From: Streptomyces nigrescens | GTDB taxonomy: Bacteria; Actinomycetota; Actinomycetes; Streptomycetales; Streptomycetaceae | Length of the DNA stretch: 64,000 nucleotides | Direction: 5' to 3' | Assembly: GCA_024349765.1 (NCBI GenBank) | Contig: AP026073.1 | Span: 4,092,001 to 4,156,000, forward strand | In this document: positions 27,111 through 35,347 of the stretch, piece by piece | Layout of the letters: every line of letters starts with the position of its first letter | Position numbering within the stretch: position 1 is the first letter of the stretch | Program-made: the position numbers and the translations under genes | The notes under the pieces: model-generated | The model's input: the letters and a program-made list of their open reading frames with translations, nothing else | What the model was told of the DNA's origin: nothing | Databases searched by the model: none

Positions 27111-27870
27111 CTATTCGGCGGGGCAGAGGTTGTGCAGGTGGGCGAGGCCGAGCATGGCGTGATGGACCCCGTCGCCCTTGAGGCGGCAGTCGCGGAGGAT
27201 CTTCCAGGTCTTCATGCGGGCAAGGTGTGCTCGACTCGAGCGCGGACCTGTTTGTGCGAGCGGTTGTGTTCCTGTTTCCAGTCAGGGAGTTCCTCGCCGG
27301 CGCGGCGGCGGTGGGGCATCACGAGTCCGGTGCCTGGGTAGCCGCCGTCGGCGATCGTCAGCGGCCTCCCGACCGCGGCCTTAGCGCCCGAGTGCTCCCA
27401 CGCCTTGCAGTCGTTTCGGTTGCCTGGCAGGGGCTGGCCCGACCACGACGGCCCGGCGGGTGTCGGCGTCGATGACGGCCTGGTGGTTGGTGGAGTACCT
27501 GTAGTTCTTGGACGGCTCAGCGACCGTGTGGTCGCGGGTGGGCACCAGGGTGCCGTCCACAATGAGCACGGCATCTGGCAAAGCGGCGCCGAGGCCGCAG
27601 CACCAGGATCGGACCGAGGTGGTCGGTGATCGGTCGGCCGAGGACTTGGAGATACCGAACAGCGGGGCAAGCTGGTGCATCGTCATATTCGTGCGCCAGT
27701 ACGCCGTGACCACGAGCCCTGTCCGCCAGGGGCAGTCCATGGCCTGCCCCGGCGGGCGGTAACGACCCCGTGCGACGCGGCTTCGTCACCAGTTTCGTGA
27801 ACTGGCGCGGACTCAGTCCGGTGAACGGGACTCTCCAAGACGGCTCCGACGCCGTGATCACACCAGCCAC
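27111..27870 (-). pseudogene. IS5-family transposase, multiply frameshifted
   Basis: Pieces of one transposase appear in successive minus-strand frames: VPFTGLSPRQFTKLVTKPRR, then AYWRTNMTMHQLAPLFGISK with DAVLIVDGTLVPTRDHTVAE, then KAWEHSGAKAAVGRPLTIAD with YPGTGLVMPHRR, and finally MKTWKILRDCRLKGDGVHHA. The order and spacing match an HTH plus DDE_Tnp_4 transposase. At least three frameshifts break it. A related scrap lies at 19525-19653. Confidence 0.8.
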
Positions 27871-27877
27871 GGCAAGA

Positions 27878-28564
27878 TCATTCCACTGTGGCCGCCCCCT
27901 CCAGCCGGTGGGGGAGGGATCCCGAAGCGAACGCGAGGATGTCGCCGACCGCTTCGCGCAAGGTGCCGAAGTGGCGATGCACGCCGTCCACCGGTGCGGA
28001 GGTGTTGACGCCCCACACCGTCATCCCGGCACGCAGCCCGGCCTGCACCCCAGAGGGGGCGTCCTCGATGACCAGGCAGTCCTTCGGCTGGGCACCAAGT
28101 CGCGCGGCTGCCTGCAGATATGGAACCGGCGACGGCTTGCCTTCCTCCACAGCGGCCGCGTCCACCACGACCTCCGGGACCGGCAAGTCCGTCCGCGCGA
28201 AACGGCCACGCACCCGGTGCTCATAGTTCGACGTCACCAGCGCCCAGGTCCCGGGCTGCAAAGCATCGAGTAGTTCCGAGGCACCCTCGAAAGCTGCATA
28301 GACCCCGGTGCGCACGTCCTCGTCCTCCAAGTCGTGCAATGTGGCAAGGCACTTTTGAGGATCCTGGTCCGGAGCGATCTGCGCGAAGGTCTCCATCGGC
28401 CGGGTTCGTAGCGCCACTCGATAGACCTCATCGGGGTCCAGCCCGTATCGCTCTGCCCACGTTCGCCAGACCAGGCGCTGATTGTCCAGGGCATCGATCA
28501 ACGTGCCATCGACATCAAACAGGACATACCTCATGGCACCAGACGGGCGGGGTTCACTGATCAC
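27878..28564 (-). CDS. HAD-family hydrolase (phosphoglycolate phosphatase-like)
   Basis: This 228-aa protein carries the HAD motifs: DxDGT (VLFDVDGTLID), a Thr/Ser motif II (ALVTSNYEHRV), a conserved Lys (EEGKPSPVPYLQAA), and an acidic motif IV (CLVIEDAPSGVQAG). It is a haloacid dehalogenase-type phosphatase of beta-phosphoglucomutase/Gph-like form. The natural substrate cannot be told. GTG 28564 is the farthest start; ATG 28534, directly before RYVLFDVDG, is an alternative. Neither has a strong ribosome site. It stands alone next to transposase debris and immunity-like genes. Confidence 0.85.
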   Translation of the reverse strand: MISEPRPSGAMRYVLFDVDGTLIDALDNQRLVWRTWAERYGLDPDEVYRVALRTRPMETFAQIAPDQDPQKCLATLHDLEDEDVRTGVYAAFEGASELLDALQPGTWALVTSNYEHRVRGRFARTDLPVPEVVVDAAAVEEGKPSPVPYLQAAARLGAQPKDCLVIEDAPSGVQAGLRAGMTVWGVNTSAPVDGVHRHFGTLREAVGDILAFASGSLPHRLEGAATVE

Positions 28565-28636
28565 GTGCCGATCATGCCATCAGGCCCTGAACAGGAAGTT
28601 TGCGGGACAGCCCTTAGCGCAAGATTCCTGATGGTG

Positions 28637-29041
28637 CTACCAGATGGATTCAAACTGGCAGCCCGCAGTGATGCCGGCAAACATGATGCCGATTACTCGC
28701 TTCAGCTCGACGGTTTCCGAGACGTCGGGAAGGGCTTCAAACAAGTCCTTTCCGACATCCAGCAGCGTCACACCCTTCGAGCTGTGATCCTGCACGATTG
28801 AGAACCAGAGCCAACACCGATACGACTCGGGGGATTCGACGGGCCCGCCATTCCTGAACATCGGACAAAGAAACATCACCTTACCCGCTGCAACCTGTCG
28901 CTGAAGCTCTCCTTCAGATGACCAGCGCCGACTCCAGCCGTGCGCGACATCGTCACGCTGAATCTGGAGCAAATCTTGCAACATGACAGCGCGAATAGTG
29001 AAATCGGCGTCAGTGAAGCGTACTTTTGATTGCTTGCGCAT
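28637..29041 (-). CDS. Putative immunity protein for orphan toxin tail
   Basis: This 134-aa soluble protein starts MRKQSKVRFTDADFTIRAVM. Its base composition is less GC-rich than its neighbours. No family is recognised. It lies directly downstream of a C-terminal toxin-like fragment (29068-29220) on the same strand, the usual place for an immunity gene. ATG 29041 follows GAGG at 5 nt. An ATG at 29065 would also be in frame. Immunity function is inferred from this position. Confidence 0.55.
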   Translation of the reverse strand: MRKQSKVRFTDADFTIRAVMLQDLLQIQRDDVAHGWSRRWSSEGELQRQVAAGKVMFLCPMFRNGGPVESPESYRCWLWFSIVQDHSSKGVTLLDVGKDLFEALPDVSETVELKRVIGIMFAGITAGCQFESIW

Positions 29042-29067
29042 CGACGCCTCGCCCCGTGTCGTCATTG

Positions 29068-29220
29068 CTATCCATCCACATCCGGGTCGTACCGCTTGAG
29101 CTTGATTGGAGTGTCGGGGTCCATTCGTCCATCCTCGACTCGTCGCCTAAGTTCATCAATTCGATGATGACCGCCAAGCTGACGCCCATCTCGCAGAATC
29201 AGAATGCCATCGCCGAAATG
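29068..29220 (-). pseudogene. C-terminal fragment of a polymorphic toxin-like protein
   Basis: The fragment reads HFGDGILILRDGRQLGGHHR, then IDELRRRVEDGRMDPDTP, then KLKRYDPDVDG and a stop. It has the compact charged look of a polymorphic-toxin C-terminal domain, with the DGR...HHRI segment prominent. Its upstream part is cut off exactly where the repeated segment beginning at 29218 joins. Only the toxin tail remains, so it is probably inactive. Confidence 0.5.
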
Positions 29221-30000
29221 CCGGTCTGGCGACCAGCGGCGCCCTTGTCTGCACTCCTCGTCCCCACGCCCGTGGGGGTGGCTCCGCCTCTGCTTCCTCC
29301 ACGAGGTAGTGGAACACGTCTCCCCACGCATGTGGGGGTCACTCCGTCATCACGGTTCGCACATTCTGCTGCGCGGCGCTCCTGGCGCCTGAGGCGGCCT
29401 CAACCCGTTTCGGCGGAAGCAGCCTTGCGTATCCCCACCTATCCCGGCTTGGGGAGGCGCCGGAGCGGTGAAGATAGGCGCGATGCCGTTCAGGCTGGTG
29501 CAGGCGCGGCTTCCTCGTTGACATCGACACATTCAGTCTCTTGGGCGCCGGCACCGCTCTCCAGTGCCGGAGTTCCATAAAGGCCACCTGCCCGGCCCCT
29601 GCCGCACCCACCACCGAAGGCGAACTCCTCGGCCTGCGCGACGCAGGCCGCCACGCCCACCGCACCCCCACCACGGTGACACCTGACGCCCCCCCAACGT
29701 CCCAACTCAGAAGACGCGTTGATAGAAGCAGCCCAGCTCTCCGACCAACTCCGCACCTACCGAACTCGCTGCCCGCACATCACCCGCCGCACCACCGCCG
29801 CCGGCCCCCGCGCCCGCGTCCGCACCAAAGCCGTCCTCATCACCCCCACCGGCACCGGCACCGGCACCGGCCGCGCCGGCGCCGAAGCCATGGCCTCCGG
29901 CGCAGCCCGCCTATGCCCCCTGATCGCCGAAGCAGCCCGCCAAAGACTGCGCCTGGCCTTCACGGTGCGCATGCCCAAGAGCGGATTCACCCTGGCCTCC
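29218..30000 (+). repeat. Repeated segment, copy A
   Basis: Starting with atgccggtctggcgacc, this segment is nearly identical to 33747-34442 and, inverted and indel-rich, to 34475-35200. It begins with two CRISPR-like repeats, followed by the reading FLVDIDTFSLLGAGTALQ. Copy A continues further than the others into an open frame ending at 30243. Its origin is unknown; it may be a piece of a CRISPR locus or of the nearby transposon. Confidence 0.75.
29258..29346 (+). CRISPR. Two degenerate type I-E-like CRISPR repeats, copy A
   Basis: Two 29-nt units (29258-29286 and 29318-29346) each have a CCCCACG..CGTGGGG or similar stem and end GGGGGT..CTCCG, separated by a 31-nt spacer. Stem and size match actinobacterial type I-E repeats. 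No cas genes are recognised nearby, and only two units remain, so this is a relic or a mini-array. Confidence 0.45.
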
Positions 30001-30243
30001 GGCAGCCGCGCGGGCTCACCTGGCATCCGCCGCGACGTCATCCAACGCGCCGACCACACCGAAGAACGCTCCTACGGCTCGGCCACCACCGGAGGCTTCG
30101 ACGCAGTCGAATTCGCCCAGCGTGCAGACGCAGCAGGCGGGGACGTCGCCGCTGCCGTCACACAATGGCTCCTGGAGACTGGCCGCATCCACCCCGGCGC
30201 CCACATCACCCATCTTGAGATCCGCACTTGGAGATCCCGCTGA
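29719..30243 (+). CDS. Hypothetical open frame at the end of the repeated segment
   Basis: The open frame of 174 codons reads IEAAQLSDQLRTYRTRCPHI, then KAVLITPTGTGTGTGRAGAE, and ends THLEIRTWRSR. The second half (FAQRADAAGGDVAAAVTQWL) looks like real protein with amphipathic helices. An upstream frame ending in ELLGLRDAGRHAHRT might be its lost N-terminus after a frameshift. I cannot assign a family, and the start is not supported by a ribosome site. Confidence 0.3.
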   Translation: MIEAAQLSDQLRTYRTRCPHITRRTTAAGPRARVRTKAVLITPTGTGTGTGRAGAEAMASGAARLCPLIAEAARQRLRLAFTVRMPKSGFTLASGSRAGSPGIRRDVIQRADHTEERSYGSATTGGFDAVEFAQRADAAGGDVAAAVTQWLLETGRIHPGAHITHLEIRTWRSR

Positions 30244-30493
30244 TGAGCCCTGCAAGCGCATGAGCCCGTCACTCGAACACCTTGGGCAAGGACGTAGCTC
30301 CGCCGACGATTCGCGTGGTGCGGCGGGCCTGCACACGAAGGGGTCCGCCACGCATACCTGATGGGAATGTCAGAAGCAGGAGTGCCTGGCGAGGATGGGA
30401 AGTTGCCAGAGCATCAAGATCCGCTTGACCCCCAATCAAGTCTATAAGGGCTCGCCCCGCACCGCGCTACTCGATGCCGCGTATGACGGACAA

Positions 30494-30856
30494 TCAAGAC
30501 TCGCAAATCAATATTTCCCGCCCGAGTTCGTAGATCTCAACAGCATGGGGGGAGTGATTCATGAAGTCGTCCCAAAACTCAGCCTCCTGCCAGGCAGCCG
30601 GGCCCATGGTGAGAGATCCATCCCACTCGACGTGGGCTGTCCAAGATGGATGCATCCCTGGGGCGACCACTTCGAAGAGTCGCGAGTCAAAAAGGGGAGG
30701 GAGTTCACCTCTGCGGTACTCGATCCTGAAGTAGTTAGGGCCGTCCGACTGGCAGTACGACTCCAGAACCACGTACACCTTCCCCTGGCGAAGTGAATCT
30801 GCCCCCTGTCGAACACTCTGTTCATGGCCTTCCAGGCCAGTGAACCGCACCTTCAC
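30494..30856 (-). CDS. Putative immunity protein, coupled to toxin tail
   Basis: This 120-aa acidic protein starts with GTG and reads MKVRFTGLEGHEQSVRQGAD, later YFRIEYRRGELPPLFDSRLF. It has no signal peptide. Its start overlaps the stop of the upstream toxin-like fragment by 4 nt (GTGA), the tight coupling typical of polymorphic toxin-immunity pairs. No family is recognised. It probably protects against the toxin whose tail precedes it. Confidence 0.6.
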   Translation of the reverse strand: MKVRFTGLEGHEQSVRQGADSLRQGKVYVVLESYCQSDGPNYFRIEYRRGELPPLFDSRLFEVVAPGMHPSWTAHVEWDGSLTMGPAAWQEAEFWDDFMNHSPHAVEIYELGREILICES

Positions 30857-31275
30857 TTGGCACTCCCTCTGCGATTCATGCCGACCTTGTTGTCATAGTC
30901 ATATATGACTTCGCCTGTGACACGGTTCATATAGTAGTGCACCTGATAGTCGCCGTACGGGCTGTGATTGGTCTCAGTGCTGTATTTATCCCACTGTGAA
31001 ACACCACCACGTTCCCTAAAGCGAGCCTGAAGCTCTTTGTTCCCCATCTTCGTTCCAGCCATCGCAAGCCTAGACCCCGCGATCGCTTCAGGCGTTAATT
31101 GGCCACCTTCCGTGAAGGGAGAGTTAGCCGCCTCCACCCGTAACTTTTCTGCAAGCTTTTCTCCCTGGAGAGATCCGGACACCGGGTAGCAATCACTGTG
31201 GCAAGGTCTAACCTTTCCGCCAATAGCGCCCCCTGCGCTGCCGGTTGGGAGACTGCCTCCGTCAGCGCCACCCAT
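30853..31275 (-). pseudogene. C-terminal fragment of a polymorphic toxin-like protein
   Basis: About 140 residues remain, with QGEKLAEKLRVEAANSPFTE, then GSRLAMAGTKMGNKELQARF and a C-terminal HYYMNRVTGEVIYDYDNKVG. The segment looks like a toxin domain detached from its carrier. Its upstream end meets a transposase fragment on the opposite strand near 31300, so the secretion and pre-toxin parts are gone. The toxic activity is unknown. Confidence 0.5.
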
Positions 31276-31329
31276 GATGAGGCTGGCAGCAGCCTCTGCG
31301 CATACGGGGAGCGCCGCGAGGCATTCCGG

Positions 31330-32082
31330 CCTGGATACAGCGAAGCCCCCACCAGCTGCCGTGACAAACGCGGCGGCAACCCCTGGACGCTGGAAGACCT
31401 CCTCGACTACGAAACCTTCATCACCATCCTCCTGGGATGGGTTACCTGGTGGAACCACGGCCACACCATCGCCCGCCTCCACCGCCGCAGTCCTGCCCAG
31501 GCATGGGAAGCCGACCCCACCCCCATCGACACCCTTGACCCCGAGGACCTGCACACCTACACCCTCGAACGCCACGGCCGCCCCCTGACCATCACCAGCA
31601 AGGGCGTCCGTTTCAACGACGCCTACTACGTTGGCGATTGGATGCAGGGCCACGCCAACGCCGGCGAACTCGTCCACCTGCGACACGAACCACACCACTA
31701 CCACCGCGTCGAGCTCTACGACGCCCACACCGGCCTCTACCGAGGACCCGCCTTCCGCAGCAACGAAATGACCAAGGAAGAAGCCCGCGCCCTCGAACGC
31801 AGCCGACGACGCGAAGCCGACCACTACGCCACCAAACTCCAGCGCGCCCGCCGCAACGCCGTCGTACGCTACGCCGCGACCTCAACCCCCACTCCGCCAC
31901 AGCGCCTCAACCGCCTCAACGCCAGCCAGGCAGCCGCAGAGATCCGCACCCACAAAACCCGCCAGCGGGACATCAGCACCGAAGCACGCCCTGAACTACT
32001 CAACCGCCCTAAGCCCTCTGCAGCCCACTGGACCACTCCCAAGCCCTCCGTCCCCGACAGCCAGGGAGAGGAAACCCCGTGA
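31330..32082 (+). pseudogene. TnsB/MuA-like transposase, C-terminal part only
   Basis: The frame reads TLEDLLDYETFITILLGWVT, WWNHGHTIARLHRRSPAQAW and EADPTPIDTLDPEDLHTYTL, followed by a Mu transposase C-terminal beta-barrel region (YVGDWMQGHANAGELVHLRH) and a basic tail. This matches the C-terminal half of Mu/Tn7/Tn5053-type transposases. The DNA-binding and DDE catalytic parts are missing, so it is inactive alone. It overlaps the start of the AAA ATPase gene by 4 nt (GTGA). The junction to toxin debris lies near 31300. Confidence 0.75.
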
Positions 32083-32817
32083 CCCTCACCGATGCCAGCC
32101 GGCCCGACCCGCCACAGACCGAACCCAACTACCACTACCTGGGCCTGCCAGGAGCCCACGCCATCCTCACCCAAGCCAGCCAGGAAACCTACGCTGACCT
32201 TGTCACCACCCTCAACGCGAACGACGGCCGCGGCGCCATCATGTGCGTGCACGGGGGAGTCGGACTCGGCAAAACCTTCGCCGTCAACTCACACCTCGAC
32301 GAACTTGCCCCTCACACCACCCTGCGCATCAAGCTCAGCTCCTCCAGGATCCAAGCACTTCGTGCCGCCCTCTACAAAAAACTCGACCTGCCCGGTGACC
32401 CGCCCACAAGCAGCATCCGCTGCGAAACCATGATCAAGAACGCACTGTCCGAGAATCCCCGCGTCCTACTCGTGGACGAAGCCCAGTGGCTGGACACCCG
32501 CACCCTCGAATTCATCCGCGAACTGTGGGACGACGCCACCCGCCCCGCCGTCATCCTGGTCGGCGCCGAGAACTGCTACCAGAAGATCAAGAACCGTCCC
32601 GCACTCGACTCCCGCATCCTGCTGTGGCAACGCTACAAGCCCCTGAACCCCACCGAAGTCCTCGCCACCATCCCTCAATACCACCCCTTGTGGGCAAACG
32701 CGCACCGACGACATCCTCTGGATCGATGACCTGGCCTGCCACGGCAACTTCCGGCAATGGGCCAAAATCACCCACCTCCTCCAAGAAGCCATGACCACCG
32801 AGCCGCGCCCCACTTAG
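32079..32817 (+). pseudogene. TniB/TnsC-like AAA ATPase, frameshifted and IS-truncated
   Basis: The protein carries Walker A HGGVGLGKTFAV and Walker B PRVLLVDEAQWLD, and matches small transposition ATPases that load the transposase on target DNA. The first frame closes at 32729. The true C-terminus (DDILWIDDLACHGNFRQWAK, then LLQEAM) continues in another frame, so one base change near 32700 breaks it. The last codon before the stop meets the insertion sequence that begins at 32817: its stop TAG is created by the insertion junction. Confidence 0.75.
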
Positions 32818-33674
32818 ACGTCGTTTCACTTGGTGAGGCGGCGGTAGCCGATGAGGGTCGCTGCTATGCCGACGAAGGCGAGGAAGTGTTCGGCCTTGCG
32901 TTCATAGCGGCGGTGCAGGCGGCGGCATCCGGCGAGCCAGGAGACCGTCCTTTCGACGACCCAGCGGTGGCGGCCCAGCCGGGTGGAGGACTCGATGCCC
33001 TTGCGGGCGATGCGGTGACGGATGCCTTTCTTACGGAGCCATCGGCGCAGGTGGTCGTAGTCGTAGCCCTTGTCGGCATGGAGCTTGGCTGGACGCCGGC
33101 GGCGCGGTCCGCGGCGGGAGCGGATGGGCGGGATCCCGCGCACGAGTGGTTCCAGGCCGAGGCTGTCGTGCATGTTGGCGCCGGAGATGCCCAGGGACAG
33201 GGGCAGCCCGTTGCGGTCCGTGATCAGGTGGATTTTCGATCCGCTCTTGCCTCGGTCGGTCGGATTCGGTCCGGTCAGTGGCCCCCTTTTGCCGCCCTGA
33301 CGCTGACGGAGTCAATCGCACACCGCGACCAGTCCAACGCTCCGCGGGCGCCGAGCTCGTCGAGGATGACGCGGTGCAGCCTGGCCCACACCCGGTCCCG
33401 GCTCCACTGGGCGAAGCGCCGGTAGACGGTGGGCCAGGCCGGCCCGAACACCGGCGGCAGTTGCCGCCACGTGCAGCCCGAGGTGGCCACGAAGATGATC
33501 GCTGCCAGGCATGCGCGGTCACCGGCCCGTCGCCGGCCGCCGCCTTGCGGGCGTATGACCTCCGTCGGCGGGACCACCCGCCGGAACAGCACCCACAACT
33601 CGTCCGGCACCAACCGCTCAACCAGATCCGCCATGCACAGCTCAACGAGCGATCACACCATCAGAAACGGCGTC
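32817..33674 (-). mobile_element. IS5-family insertion sequence, complete
   Basis: This 858-bp element has imperfect terminal inverted repeats (left GACGTCGTTTCACTTGGTGA, right end GACGCCGTTTCTGATGGTGT read inward) and flanking TTA on both sides, a 3-bp target duplication. It contains one transposase read through two overlapping frames. It inserted at the 3' end of the transposition ATPase gene. It appears intact and may be recently active. A 95-bp piece of a second copy lies at 35253-35347 in opposite orientation. Confidence 0.85.
32826..33634 (-). CDS. IS5-family transposase (two frames, -1 frameshift)
   Basis: The first frame (33634 to 33275) reads MADLVERLVPDELWVLFRRV, CTWRQLPPVFGPAWPTVYRR and ends DSVSVRAAKGGH. 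The second frame continues as SLGISGANMHDSLGLEPLVR, KLHADKGYDYDHLRRWLRKK and GRHRWVVERTVSWLAGCRRL to a stop at 32826. Together they give a complete DDE transposase. The two frames meet at A_AAA_GGG (33284-33290), the classic -1 ribosomal slippage heptamer, so the split is probably programmed and not damage. Confidence 0.85.
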
Positions 33675-34442
33675 TTACAGCCGAGACCTCATCCGCGCCA
33701 TCTTCAGCAGGATCGATCCCACCCAACGGCACACCTCCAACTGACTATGCCGGTCTGGCGACCAGCGGCGCCCTTGTCTGCACTCCTCGTCCCCACGCCC
33801 GTGGGGGTGGCTCCGCCTCTGCTTCCTCCACGAGGTGGTGGAACACGTCTCCCCACGCGTGTGGGGGTCACTCCGTCATCACGGTTCGCAGATTCTGCTG
33901 CGCGGCGCTCCTGGCGCCTGAGGCGGCCTCAACCCGTTTCGGCGGAAGCAGCCTTGCGTATCCCCACCTATCCCGGCTTGGTGAGGCGCCGGAGCGGTGA
34001 AGATAGGCGCGATGCCGTTCAGGCTGGTGCAGGCGCGGCTTCCTCGTTGACATCGACACATTCAGTCTCTTGGGCGCCGGCACCGCTCTCCAGCGCCGGA
34101 GCTCTACAAAGGCCACCAGCCCGGCTCTGGCCGCGCCCACTACCGAAGACGAACTCCTCGCCCTGCGCGACACCGGACGCCACGCCTACCGCACCCCCAC
34201 CGACGGTGACACCTGACGCCACCCCCAACATCGCAACTCGCAAGTCGAGTTGGTAGAAGCAGCCCAGCTCTCCGGCCGTCTCCGCACCGACCGAACTCGC
34301 CGCCCACCACCGCCGCCAGCACCCGCGCCCGCGTCCGCAGCAAAGCTGTCCTCATCATTCCCACCGGCACTGGCGCCGGCGCCCAAACCATCGCCTCCGG
34401 CACAGCCCGCTACGCCCCCTCATCGCCGAAGCCCCGCCAGAG
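33579..34442. repeat. Left arm of 1.77-kb imperfect palindrome
   Basis: This arm includes the 5' end of the insertion sequence, its flank and repeated-segment copy B. It pairs with 34475-35347 in inverted orientation around a 32-nt centre. Apart from the insertion sequence, no intact gene is seen in it; the reading FLVDIDTFSLLGAGTALQ persists and stops early. Confidence 0.8.
33787..33875 (+). CRISPR. Two degenerate CRISPR-like repeats, copy B
   Basis: Units at 33787-33815 and 33847-33875 are near-identical to those of copy A and have the same spacer apart from one visible base. Because the spacer is the same, copies A and B arose by duplication of the whole segment and not by independent spacer capture. 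Confidence 0.45.
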
Positions 34443-35061
34443 GCATGCGCACCGTGAAGGCGCGGCGCAGAGCACTCTGCGGGGCTTGCGGCGAGCGGGA
34501 GGCGCTATCGGCTGCTGCCGGAGGCGATGGTTTGGGCGCCGGAGCGCCAGTGCCGGTGGAATCGATGAGGAAGCTTGCTGCGGACGACGGCGCGCGGTGC
34601 TGGCGGCGGTGGTGGCGGCGAGTTCGGTCGGTGCGGAGACGGCCGAGAGCTGGGCTGCTTCTACCACTCGACTTGCGAGTTGCGATGTTTGTGGCGTCCT
34701 GTGTCACCGGCAGCGTGGTGGGTGCGGTAGGCGTGGCGTCCCGGTGTCGCGCAGGGCGAGAGTTCGTTTCGGTGTGGCGCGGCGAGCCGGGCTGGTGGCC
34801 TTGTAGAGGCTCCGGCGCTGGAGGCGCCGGCGCCCAAGAGACTGAATGTTGTCGATGTCAACGAGGAAAGCCGCGCCTGCACAATCCTGCACGGCAATCG
34901 CGCCATCTTCAACGCTCCGGCGCCTCACCAAGCCGTGCTAGGTGGGATACCGCAAGGCTGCTTCCGCGAAACGGTTGAGGCCGCCTCAGCGCCAGGAGCG
35001 CCGCGCAGCAGAATCTGCGAAACCGTGATGACGTAAGAAAAAAAAAAAAGAAAAGGAAAGA

Positions 35062-35143
35062 TGTGGACCCCCACACGCGTGGGAGACTGTTTCACCCCTC
35101 GTGGAGAAGCAGAGGCGGAGCCCCCCCACGGTCGTGGGACCGA
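35062..35143 (-). CRISPR. Degenerate CRISPR-like repeats, inverted copy C
   Basis: These are inverted, further decayed versions of the two CRISPR-like units, with single-base indels in both stems (cccccacacgcgtgggagac and ccccccacggtcgtggg). They add nothing functional by themselves but trace the duplication. Confidence 0.35.
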
Positions 35144-35252
35144 GGAGTGCAGCCAGGGCGCCGCTGGTCGCCAGACCCGGCCTAGTCCAGTTGGAGGTGT
35201 GCCGTTGGGTGGGTCGATCCTGCTGAGATGGCCGGATGAGTCTCGGCTGTAA

Positions 35253-35347
35253 GACGCGTTTCTGATGGTGTGATCGCTCGTTGTGCTGTGGATGGCGGAT
35301 CTGGTTGAGCGGTTGTGGCCGCGCGTTTGTGGGTTCTGTTCCGGCGG
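35253..35347 (+). mobile_element. Fragment of a second IS5 copy
   Basis: Begins with the inverted repeat GACGCGTTTCTGATGGTGTG next to TAA, the mirror of the TTA duplication. It continues into the transposase start (ATGGCGGATCTGGTTGAGCG) and ends at ctgttccggcggg. The rest is gone, and it is joined directly to a regulator gene fragment. Confidence 0.7.

Larger units (their letters stand above)
34475..35347. repeat. Right arm of imperfect palindrome, indel-rich
   Basis: This is the inverted copy of 33579-34442 with many single-base insertions and deletions relative to it (for example caacccg against caaccg, ggttcg against ggtttcg). It also holds a run of 12 A (around 35038-35049). It encodes no intact protein. 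Confidence 0.8.

Noticed and set aside
26595-27341. Long plus-strand open frame beside the 46-aa peptide gene
   Set aside because: Reads mainly as the antisense of a decayed transposase and gives no recognisable domain.
30395-30796. Plus-strand open frame opposite the second immunity gene
   Set aside because: The minus-strand protein is better formed and is coupled to the toxin fragment; this frame is its antisense shadow.
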